From the NCBI RefSeq assembly GCF_002906655.1, contig NZ_CP025795.1, positions 1,054,001 to 1,118,000 of the forward strand: a DNA stretch of 64,000 nucleotides. The letters are read 5' to 3'. Below are positions 35,693 through 42,572 of this stretch, one piece after another (within the stretch, counting starts at the first letter, position 1; the number at the start of each line of letters is the position of its first letter). A program made the position numbers and the translations under genes. This DNA is from Vibrio hyugaensis (lineage in GTDB: Bacteria > Pseudomonadota > Gammaproteobacteria > Enterobacterales > Vibrionaceae). The notes below the pieces were generated by a model. It saw nothing but the letters and a program-made list of their open reading frames with translations, was not told where the DNA came from and searched no databases.

Positions 35693-37399
35693 ATGAAACA
35701 GAAGCAGCTCATCGACGCGTTTGTCACCATTGTCGGGGAAGAGAATGTCCTTACCGATCAAATCAAAACCAAGTATTACCGTAGTGGCTTTCGTTCAGGA
35801 AGCGGCACTGCGTTGGCGGTGGTTTTTCCAAAGACTCTGCTAGAGCAGTGGAAGGTCATCCAACAATGTGTGGACAATAATTGCATCATCATCATGCAGG
35901 CAGCTAAGACGGGCCTGACCGAAGGCTCAGCGCCAAGTGGTAGTGATTACGACCGCGATGTGGTGGTGATCAATATCACCAAGATGAAGCAAATCTATCT
36001 GTTAGACGGTGGCAAGCAAGCGGTTTGCCTTCCGGGAGCGAGTCTGCATTCGTTAGAAAAAGAGTTGCGATCAGTTAACCGTGCGCCGCATTCGGTGATT
36101 GGTTCTTCTTCTCTTGGCGCTACGGTTGTGGGTGGTATTGCAAACAACTCTGGCGGCGCACTGGTTAAACGTGGTCCTGCTTATACAGAGTTAGCCATAT
36201 TCGCTCAGGTCGATAAAGACGGTAAGCTCAATCTTGTTAACCACCTTGGTATTGAAGGATTAGGCTCGACGCCTGAAGAGATCTTGCAGAACATCCAAGA
36301 TGGTAACTTTGACCCAGATAAAGTGATTCATGATGAGCGCATGGCGTCAGATAAAGAATACGACGAACGTGTCCGTGATGTGACTTCTGATATCCCATCG
36401 CGCTTTAATGCCGACGAGCGTCGTCTGTACGAGGCGAGTGGTTGTGCGGGTAAACTGGGCGTGTTCGCTGTTCGAGTCGACAGCTATCCAATCCCAGAGA
36501 AAGAACAGGTGTTCTATTTAGGTACTAACGATCCAGATAAACTTACCAAGCTGAGAAAAGACTTCCTTACACAGTTTGAAAACTTACCAGAGATGGGTGA
36601 GTATCTTCACCGTGACATCTTCAACATGGCAGAGAAATACGGCAAAGACGTTTTCCTTTCTATCGATCTATTGGGCACGGACAATCTACCTAAGATGTTC
36701 TCGCTTAAAGCTAAGGTTGAAAACTTCCTAGAGCGAGTACCGTTAGTCAGCAAATACCTGCCAGATACTATTCTGTACTACGCAAGCAAGTTGTTCCCGC
36801 AGCATCTTCCTAAGCGCATGTTGGAATACCGTGATAAGTACGAGCACCATCTTGTACTTAAAATGAGTGACGGCGGCATTGCCGAAGCACAAAAATATTT
36901 TAAAGAAGTTTGGGCCGCTGAACACGATAGTGACTTCTTCGAATGTACGTCAGAAGAGGGTAAGAAAGCATATCTACACCGTTTTGCAGCGGCAGGTGCA
37001 GCGATTCGATACGAAACCATTCACCGCAAGGAAGTGGAAGACATTGTGGCTCTCGACATTGCGTTACGACGTAACGATGAGGAGTGGTTAGAAACATTAC
37101 CCGAGGAAGTAAGTAAGAACCTCGTTAAGTCTCTCTATTACGGGCACTTTATGTGTTATGTTTTCCACCAAGACTATGTCTTCAAAAAGGGCACCGACAC
37201 CAAGCTAATGAAGAAGCTAATGTTGGAGCACCTAAATAGTCGCGGTGCGAAGTACCCAGCGGAACACAACGTAGGGCATCTGTACGAAGCGGAAAACTCG
37301 CTGCAAACGTTCTACCATCAACTTGATCCGACCAACACCTTTAACCCAGGTATAGGTAAAATGGACCGCTACAAGCGCAACTGTAACTGTTGTGCATAA
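35693..37399 (+). CDS. dld: Quinone-dependent D-lactate dehydrogenase
   Basis: 568-residue FAD enzyme, near the 571 of E. coli Dld, that oxidises D-lactate to pyruvate and passes electrons to membrane quinone. The FAD-binding PP-loop is visible as IIMQAAKTGLTEGSAPSG and VIGSSSLGATVVGGIANNSGGALVKRGPAYTELA. The middle holds the membrane-binding region and the C-terminus ends FNPGIGKMDRYKRNCNCCA. It is a peripheral inner-membrane protein, monocistronic, with its own terminator. Confidence 0.95.
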   Translation: MKQKQLIDAFVTIVGEENVLTDQIKTKYYRSGFRSGSGTALAVVFPKTLLEQWKVIQQCVDNNCIIIMQAAKTGLTEGSAPSGSDYDRDVVVINITKMKQIYLLDGGKQAVCLPGASLHSLEKELRSVNRAPHSVIGSSSLGATVVGGIANNSGGALVKRGPAYTELAIFAQVDKDGKLNLVNHLGIEGLGSTPEEILQNIQDGNFDPDKVIHDERMASDKEYDERVRDVTSDIPSRFNADERRLYEASGCAGKLGVFAVRVDSYPIPEKEQVFYLGTNDPDKLTKLRKDFLTQFENLPEMGEYLHRDIFNMAEKYGKDVFLSIDLLGTDNLPKMFSLKAKVENFLERVPLVSKYLPDTILYYASKLFPQHLPKRMLEYRDKYEHHLVLKMSDGGIAEAQKYFKEVWAAEHDSDFFECTSEEGKKAYLHRFAAAGAAIRYETIHRKEVEDIVALDIALRRNDEEWLETLPEEVSKNLVKSLYYGHFMCYVFHQDYVFKKGTDTKLMKKLMLEHLNSRGAKYPAEHNVGHLYEAENSLQTFYHQLDPTNTFNPGIGKMDRYKRNCNCCA

Positions 37400-37424
37400 C
37401 GCTTTCATTGAGAGAGCTGATAGG

Positions 37425-37450
37425 GAGTCGCTAATATAGCGGCTCTTTTT
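37425..37450 (+). terminator. Terminator of dld
   Basis: Stem GAGTCGCT / AGCGGCTC (one T-G wobble) with a 5-base loop, then T5. Confidence 0.8.
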
Positions 37451-37557
37451 TATGGGCGAGGTCGTTAAGATTGCGTGTGAGTTTTAATCGAATCGCTCAA
37501 CTCCCATACATTCAGTAGTGTTTTTAACCATCTGAATCAAAAAGAATAAATTTGTTG

Positions 37558-37585
37558 TTGACCTAGAAATATAATCCGTTAAAGT
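37558..37585 (+). promoter_or_regulatory. Promoter of tRNA-Leu/tRNA-Cys unit A
   Basis: TTGACC (37558-37563), a 16-base spacer and TAAAGT (37580-37585), about 62 bases before the mature tRNA 5' end. Confidence 0.75.
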
Positions 37586-37647
37586 ACACCTGGTTCTCAC
37601 GGCTAAGGTCGTTAGAGCAGGTGGTGTTGCCATCGCATGATTGCGTT

Positions 37648-37734
37648 GCCCTGGTGGTGGAATTGGTAGACACAAGGGATTTAAAATCCCTCGACGTTCG
37701 CGTTGTGCCGGTTCAAGTCCGGCCCGGGGCACCA
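37648..37734 (+). tRNA. tRNA-Leu (UAA), copy 1
   Basis: 87 bases with encoded CCA. Acceptor GCCCTGG/CCGGGGC, anticodon TAA within GGATT-TAA-AATCC, and the long variable arm of class II tRNAs (TCGACGTTCGCGTTGTG). Identical to 41423-41509. Confidence 0.96.
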
Positions 37735-37753
37735 TCCGCAAATTGAGTGTGTG

Positions 37754-37821
37754 GATTTAATATCCCACCGTCGAGTTGACCGGCCGAGTGTCGGACCATC
37801 AATTCCGGTCGGAGAACCATC
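37754..37821 (+). pseudogene. Decayed tRNA-like remnants in unit A
   Basis: Contains GGATTTAATATCCC, which mirrors the tRNA-Leu anticodon arm, then two pieces ending in ACCATC as the true tRNA-Leu does. No complete acceptor stem can be formed. It looks like eroded tRNA copies left in the array. Confidence 0.6.
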
Positions 37822-37868
37822 TCTCATAAAGTGAGATTAAATAATCTCAGAGAACAACAATTCGGTAA

Positions 37869-37942
37869 GGCGCCTTGGCAGAGTGGCTATGCAGCGGATT
37901 GCAAATCCGTGGACCTCGGTTCGACTCCGGGAGGCGCCTCCA
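37869..37942 (+). tRNA. tRNA-Cys (GCA), copy 2
   Basis: 74 bases, identical to the copies at 34059 and 41645, with encoded CCA. Confidence 0.97.
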
Positions 37943-37951
37943 TTCTTTTCG

Positions 37952-37980
37952 AAAGCTCGTCATTATGACGGGCTTTCTTC
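37952..37980 (+). terminator. Terminator of tRNA unit A
   Basis: Stem AAAGC-T-CGTCA / TGACG-G-GCTTT with TTA loop, then TTCTTCG. Confidence 0.75.
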
Positions 37981-38260
37981 GTTTTAGCGCAATGGAATTG
38001 ACGCGCTTTAATACCTCTTTCTGCTGTTTACTAATTATCTCCTCCCTCGTTATTTGATCGGGATTCAATAATTGTGCTCAATCAGTTATTGATTTTATAA
38101 ATGTTACACAACTCAATAATTGTAGAGGGTGATTGGTGATAATTTCTCCACGATTGTAGTCCGAACTTTTTGTTGTACAACAGACGGTTAGTTGGATTTC
38201 TTCTACCTGTCTTGTTGCTCTCTAAGTTCGGGCTTCGTCCTAAAACGTGAGAGAAAAATA
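37981..38260 (+). promoter_or_regulatory. Gene-free region upstream of alpha-amylase
   Basis: Together with the terminator, 318 bases lie between tRNA-Cys copy 2 and the amylase ATG. AT-rich with repeated TCAATAATTG-like stretches. I looked for a MalT box (GGGGA[TG]GAGG) and found no clear one. The amylase promoter could not be fixed. Confidence 0.35.
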
Positions 38261-39784
38261 ATGAAAACATTCAACCTTAAACCCACACTTTTACCTTTAA
38301 CTTTGCTGCTCAGTTCGCCGGTAATGGCGGCTCAAAATGGAACCATGATGCAGTATTTCCATTGGTATGTGCCAAATGACGGTGCACTCTGGACACAAGT
38401 TGAAAACAACGCGCCAGCACTATCTGACAACGGCTTTACTGCGTTATGGCTACCGCCTGCCTATAAAGGTGCTGGTGGCAGCAACGACGTCGGTTATGGC
38501 GTTTACGATATGTATGACTTGGGGGAGTTTGATCAAAAAGGATCGGTGCGAACCAAATACGGTACTAAAGACCAATACCTCGATGCCATCAAAGCGGCAC
38601 ACGCAAATAACATTCAAATTTATGGTGATGTGGTATTTAACCACCGTGGCGGTGCGGATGGTAAATCGTGGGTCGACACCAAGCGAGTCGATTGGAACAA
38701 CCGAAATATTGAGCTCGGCGACAAATGGATTGAAGCTTGGGTCGAATTTAGCTTCCCGGGGCGTAACGACAAATACTCCGACTTCCATTGGACGTGGTAT
38801 CACTTTGATGGGGTCGACTGGGATGAAGCAGGTAAAGAAAAAGCGATCTTCAAATTCAAAGGTGATGGCAAAGCATGGGATTGGGAAGTCAGTTCTGAAA
38901 AAGGCAACTACGACTACCTCATGTACGCAGACTTAGACATGGATCACCCAGAAGTGAAGCAAGAACTGAAAGACTGGGGCGAGTGGTACTTAAACATGAC
39001 GGGTGTTGGTGGCTTCCGAATGGACGCGGTTAAACACATCAAATACCAGTACCTACAAGAGTGGATCGATTACTTGCGTTGGAAGACAGGCAAAGAGCTG
39101 TTTACTGTGGGTGAGTACTGGAACTACGACGTGAACAATCTGCACAACTTTATAACTAAGACTTCTGGCAGCATGTCATTGTTTGATGCACCATTACATA
39201 TGAACTTCTATAACGCTTCACGCTCGGGTGGCAACTTTGATATGCGTCGAATTATGGATGGCACCTTGATGAAGGACAACCCAGTGAAAGCGGTAACACT
39301 GGTTGAGAACCATGATACGCAACCACTGCAAGCGCTGGAATCTCCGGTGGATTGGTGGTTCAAGCCTCTTGCGTACGCGTTCATTTTGCTTCGTGAAGAA
39401 GGTTATCCGTCAGTCTTCTATGCGGATTACTACGGCGCGCAATACAGCGATAAAGGGCACGACATCAATATGGTGAAAGTGCCGTACATTGAGCAGTTGG
39501 TTAAAGCCCGTAAAGATTATGCTTATGGCAAGCAGCACTCTTACCTTGGTCATTGGGATGTGATTGGTTGGACACGAGAAGGGGATGCGGAACACCCGAA
39601 CTCGATGGCGGTTATCATGAGTGATGGCCCTGGCGGAACCAAATGGATGTACACCGGTTCGCCGAGCACACGTTATGTCGACAAGTTAGGTATTCGCACC
39701 GAAGAAGTATGGACTAACGCTAGTGGATGGGCGGAGTTCCCAGTAAACGGCGGTTCGGTATCTGTTTGGGTTGGCGTTAAATAA
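38261..39784 (+). CDS. Secreted GH13 alpha-amylase
   Basis: 507 residues from ATG 38261, which opens a signal peptide (MKTFNLKPTLLPLTLLLSSPVMA-AQ). An upstream in-frame start at 38192 would put 23 extra residues before it. The GH13 regions are in order: DVVFNHRGG (I), GFRMDAVKHI with nucleophile Asp255 (II), GEYW with acid/base Glu285 (III) and VENHDTQ with Asp352 (IV), in precursor numbering. MMQYFHWYVPNDG and NDVGYGVYDMYDLGEF point to the liquefying subfamily (GH13_5-like) that makes maltooligosaccharides from starch. No starch-binding domain follows. Confidence 0.95.
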   Translation: MKTFNLKPTLLPLTLLLSSPVMAAQNGTMMQYFHWYVPNDGALWTQVENNAPALSDNGFTALWLPPAYKGAGGSNDVGYGVYDMYDLGEFDQKGSVRTKYGTKDQYLDAIKAAHANNIQIYGDVVFNHRGGADGKSWVDTKRVDWNNRNIELGDKWIEAWVEFSFPGRNDKYSDFHWTWYHFDGVDWDEAGKEKAIFKFKGDGKAWDWEVSSEKGNYDYLMYADLDMDHPEVKQELKDWGEWYLNMTGVGGFRMDAVKHIKYQYLQEWIDYLRWKTGKELFTVGEYWNYDVNNLHNFITKTSGSMSLFDAPLHMNFYNASRSGGNFDMRRIMDGTLMKDNPVKAVTLVENHDTQPLQALESPVDWWFKPLAYAFILLREEGYPSVFYADYYGAQYSDKGHDINMVKVPYIEQLVKARKDYAYGKQHSYLGHWDVIGWTREGDAEHPNSMAVIMSDGPGGTKWMYTGSPSTRYVDKLGIRTEEVWTNASGWAEFPVNGGSVSVWVGVK

Positions 39785-39921
39785 TCTTGATTGCAGAATC
39801 GCAGGTGTGACCGATTTCGAAAATAGTGCGCATTTAATCAATGTCTTATTTGATATTCATGAAACATATGCGTAACTTTATACCTGAGCATTATCAGTAG
39901 GCAGATTAAGGAAAGGAATCT

Positions 39922-40167
39922 ATGGCTGACGTTTTGATTGTTGCGATTGTATTCAGTGCAATATTTGGTGGTGGTATCGTTAAGCTGGTTCTTAACCATC
40001 GTAAGGAAGTAAAAGCGTTAGAGATCTCTGAACGCAACCAGATGAGTGAAGAAGAGCGAAATGGTTTGAACAAGCAAGTCGCAGAGCTCAAACAGCGCGT
40101 TGAAGTATTAGAGCGCATCGTTACCGACAACAAATACCAACTTGATAAAGAAATTGCGTCCTTGTAA
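39922..40167 (+). CDS. PspB-like small membrane protein
   Basis: 81 residues with one N-terminal membrane helix (VLIVAIVFSAIFGGGIVKLVL) followed by a charged, probably coiled-coil tail with LNKQVAELKQRVEVLERIV. This layout matches phage shock protein B (PspB), which signals envelope stress with PspC. No pspA or pspC is adjacent, so its role here is open. AAAGGAA precedes the ATG. Confidence 0.75.
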   Translation: MADVLIVAIVFSAIFGGGIVKLVLNHRKEVKALEISERNQMSEEERNGLNKQVAELKQRVEVLERIVTDNKYQLDKEIASL

Positions 40168-40184
40168 TTCTGAATCAAGACGAA

Positions 40185-40211
40185 AGAGCCAGTTTAATAC
40201 TGGCTCTGTTT
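40185..40211 (+). terminator. Terminator of the PspB-like gene
   Basis: Perfect stem AGAGCCAGT / ACTGGCTCT with loop TTAAT. The short GTTTGT tail makes it moderate. The lipase gene converges from the right. Confidence 0.75.
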
Positions 40212-40249
40212 GTATCCGTCCCTTAATCCCTAGAAAGCGAAGCAATGGA

Positions 40250-41062
40250 TTACCGTTCATCAAAGAAGTCTTTATTTCGAATATACTTACTCATCAAGTG
40301 ATAAGAAAAAGGGCGGATCAGCCAACTCACCAAAGACCGGCCAAGACGCATCAACGTTGGTGTGTTCTCGTAAATTCTACCGTTATAAAGCCAAAGCATT
40401 TTGCCCACATGCCAATAAAGAAAAGGCACCGGAGGCATAAAGGTGACAATATCGATGTCGCAACAGATGCGATAGGTTTTGTGTCCTAACTTGTATCTCT
40501 TTTTAAATGTCCAATCGCCAATGGCTGGTTGACCGAATGTGACGACTCGCTTGATGCTTTTCGGGTACTTTCTTTCGATATAATCGGCAAACACGCTACC
40601 AATTGCACCGCCCGATGAATGGCCAGTAATGGTAATACGCTTACCTTGTAGAATTAGAGGTACAATAGTGGCTTCTAATCGTTCAATTACACTCAAACCA
40701 AGACGATCTTCATTTCGAGAAGGTTGGCTTTCTTGAAATAACAAATGGTAGAAGCCTGCATGGATTCGATAGTTTAGCCCCAAGCGCTTGCAGCTGCGTG
40801 TCCACATCGCGAAGTTCAACAACCAATCGGTCATGCTATGCGAACCTTTAATTACCACGACGACTTCCGTCCGCTTCTTGCTCCATAAAACACGGATCAT
40901 GGTTTTGCCAAACTCGTTTTTAATGATGCGCTGCCCATTAGGATCAAACCCATAGCGGGTCTGTTTAAAGACTCTGGGGTAGGCGAGATTACAAAGGACG
41001 GCGTAGCGTTCGTACTGATATCGTTTTAAAGGCTTCACATTATTTTTCTGTATCTTGGTCAA
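40250..41062 (-). CDS. Class 3 lipase-like alpha/beta hydrolase
   Basis: 270 residues, no signal peptide. The nucleophile elbow GHSSGG has Ser149, and VVIKGSHSMTDWLLN supplies an oxyanion-type segment. VVTFGQPAIGDWTF is typical of Lipase_3 proteins. The acid is probably in CDIDIVTFMPP near 218. The fold suggests a cytoplasmic or non-classically exported acylglycerol or phospholipid hydrolase. The substrate is unknown. Confidence 0.85.
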   Translation of the reverse strand: MTKIQKNNVKPLKRYQYERYAVLCNLAYPRVFKQTRYGFDPNGQRIIKNEFGKTMIRVLWSKKRTEVVVVIKGSHSMTDWLLNFAMWTRSCKRLGLNYRIHAGFYHLLFQESQPSRNEDRLGLSVIERLEATIVPLILQGKRITITGHSSGGAIGSVFADYIERKYPKSIKRVVTFGQPAIGDWTFKKRYKLGHKTYRICCDIDIVTFMPPVPFLYWHVGKMLWLYNGRIYENTPTLMRLGRSLVSWLIRPFSYHLMSKYIRNKDFFDER

Positions 41063-41294
41063 CGTAAACTCTAGACGTGAAATATGAAAAATAAATGAAG
41101 ATGAGAAATGAACAGAGGTTAGCGAAGCGTTTTTACTTAAGGGCTAGTGAAAGCAGAGTAATGCGTCAGTATTCATTCAATGTAGGAGGGTTTTGAAGTT
41201 TTTTGTTTGTGCAAGCAAGACCGGGATTAGGGAAGAAGCCATTCGCTGTGTATATGAATCGCGCAAAATGATCGTAGATTGTGCATGTGCGTCG
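41063..41294. other. Gene-free stretch between lipase and tRNA unit B
   Basis: These 232 bases, plus the duplicated promoter part up to the tRNA-Leu at 41423, contain no acceptable gene. The left end should hold the minus-strand lipase promoter. No specific site was recognised. Confidence 0.4.
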
Positions 41295-41331
41295 TCTTTT
41301 TAACCATATGAATGAAAAAGACAAAATATCT

Positions 41332-41359
41332 GTTGATCTAAAATCTGAATCCGTTAAAG
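41332..41359 (+). promoter_or_regulatory. Promoter of tRNA-Leu/tRNA-Cys unit B
   Basis: TTGATC (41332-41337), a 16-base spacer and TAAAGT (41354-41359). Confidence 0.75.
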
Positions 41360-41422
41360 TACGCCTCGTTCTCGCGGCACAGGTCGCTAGAGCAGGTGGT
41401 GTTGCCATCGCATGATTGCGTT

Positions 41423-41509
41423 GCCCTGGTGGTGGAATTGGTAGACACAAGGGATTTAAAATCCCTCGACGTTCGCGTTGTGCCGGTTCAAGTCCGGCCC
41501 GGGGCACCA
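41423..41509 (+). tRNA. tRNA-Leu (UAA), copy 2
   Basis: 87 bases, identical to 37648-37734, anticodon TAA, long variable arm and encoded CCA. Confidence 0.96.
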
Positions 41510-41526
41510 TCCGCAAATTGAGTGCG

Positions 41527-41594
41527 TGGATTTAATATCCCGCCGTCGAGTTGACCGGCCGAGTGTCGGACCATCAATTCCGGCTCGGGGCACC
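41527..41594 (+). pseudogene. Decayed tRNA-like remnants in unit B
   Basis: Homologous to 37754-37821. This copy keeps a better 3' tRNA end (CCGGCTCGGGGCACCA) that resembles the tRNA-Leu acceptor end, supporting origin from a tRNA gene. Confidence 0.6.
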
Positions 41595-41644
41595 ATCTCT
41601 CGTAGAGTGAGATTTTTAAAGTCTCAGAGAACAAAAATCGGTAA

Positions 41645-41718
41645 GGCGCCTTGGCAGAGTGGCTATGCAGCGGATTGCAAATCCGTGGACCTCGGTTCGA
41701 CTCCGGGAGGCGCCTCCA
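41645..41718 (+). tRNA. tRNA-Cys (GCA), copy 3
   Basis: 74 bases, identical to the other two tRNA-Cys genes, with encoded CCA. No clear terminator follows within 40 bases. Confidence 0.97.
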
Positions 41719-42045
41719 TCTTCTCTTTAATACATAATCACTTCACTTAAGACCTCTGACCATTCACTCAATAAGTCAAAATTTAAGACGTTTGTTCATA
41801 AATTTACTCATCAGTAACCGATATTTATTGCGTCAAATTCGACGTAATCCTCATTTTCGACTTAACACCACAATTTTATGTTCCAGTTTTGCACATTCAA
41901 CTCTATTAACAGAACGTTGTTAATTATAAACTTGGTGCATTACTAAAGGCTAATTGATAACATCATATGTAACGTATTGTTAATATATGACATTGTTAGA
42001 TTTTGGCTCAGGACGAGCCCATTGTTGTTTTAGGGAGAAAAACAC
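41719..42045 (+). promoter_or_regulatory. Gene-free AT-rich region upstream of the P460-like gene
   Basis: 327 bases. They hold several short AT-rich dyads near 41950-41995 (around TTGATAACATCATATGTAAC and TATTGTTAATATATGACATTG) that could be operator sites. No defined binding motif was recognised. An FNR-type reading fails because the half-sites are three instead of four bases apart. Confidence 0.35.
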
Positions 42046-42564
42046 GTGTTTAGTCGTAAAAGCAGGCGAATGCTAGCCTTGGTGTTAAGTGCTGCGTCTT
42101 GTTCAACTTTCGCTGCTTCAATGGCCAGTTACCCAGAAGGGTGGCTCGATTGGCCTGTTGTAAAAGAGTCACAAAACCTACCAGCAGACACGGTTCTACC
42201 TCCAGATACCTCTCTTTTTATACAAGAATCTGTTCGAGCTTATAGCTGGATCAATAATGGTCAGGGTTCGCCACTGACGATCCGTGTGAATCCGAAAAAG
42301 ATTGAACAGTACAAAACCCACGGACCATATACCGATGGTCCAACAGCCGTTGCCATTTCTGAAGTCGATGGCATAGTTTGGGTAACAGAGCACATTGGCG
42401 GTATGGCGATATACGGAAGTTATGATCGTCAAGGAAAAGACATTAGTCATACTCATCCATCTCTCGAACCTTCTTTTTGTCAAAGCTGTCATACGACCTA
42501 TCAAGATATCTGTATCAACGGAACGTGTGCAGAGCCTGTCTTAGGTGTGTACAAAGACAAGTAG
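42046..42564 (+). CDS. Cytochrome P460-family c-type heme protein
   Basis: 172 residues starting at GTG 42046 with AGGGAG before it. The signal peptide is MFSRKSRRMLALVLSAASCSTFAAS. The sequence YPEGWLDWPVVKES opens a P460-type domain, and a single heme motif CQSCH sits near residue 145. P460 proteins carry a Lys-crosslinked heme and handle hydroxylamine or NO, or act as c'-beta gas-binding cytochromes. Which applies here is unknown. It is followed 8 bp later by a diguanylate cyclase, which suggests that the heme protein works as a periplasmic sensor or input. Confidence 0.82.
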   Translation: MFSRKSRRMLALVLSAASCSTFAASMASYPEGWLDWPVVKESQNLPADTVLPPDTSLFIQESVRAYSWINNGQGSPLTIRVNPKKIEQYKTHGPYTDGPTAVAISEVDGIVWVTEHIGGMAIYGSYDRQGKDISHTHPSLEPSFCQSCHTTYQDICINGTCAEPVLGVYKDK

Positions 42565-42572
42565 TAGCAAAA

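Larger units (their letters stand above)
37528..37942 (+). repeat. tRNA-Leu/tRNA-Cys cassette, copy A of a long direct duplication
   Basis: About 415 bp containing promoter, tRNA-Leu(UAA), decayed tRNA-like spacer and tRNA-Cys(GCA). It is repeated at 41295-41718. The two tRNAs are identical between copies. The promoter and spacer differ at scattered positions. Confidence 0.88.
41295..41718 (+). repeat. tRNA-Leu/tRNA-Cys cassette, copy B of the long direct duplication
   Basis: Second copy of the 37528-37942 block in the same orientation, about 3.35 kb downstream. The two tRNAs are identical to copy A. Flanking bases differ by scattered substitutions and small indels. Confidence 0.88.

Noticed and set aside
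37484..37741. Minus-strand frame containing AGLEPAQRERR, also at 41166-41516
   Set aside because: It is the reverse translation of the tRNA-Leu gene and spacer, a well-known false ORF type.
38367..38936. 189-residue alternative frame within the alpha-amylase gene
   Set aside because: The amylase frame has all GH13 motifs. The other frame is Thr/Lys-rich and has no ribosome site.
42477..42572. Longer N-terminus for the diguanylate cyclase
   Set aside because: The extension lies mostly in the end of the P460-like gene in another frame and is Cys/Arg-rich. The start at 42573 leads directly to the first membrane helix.
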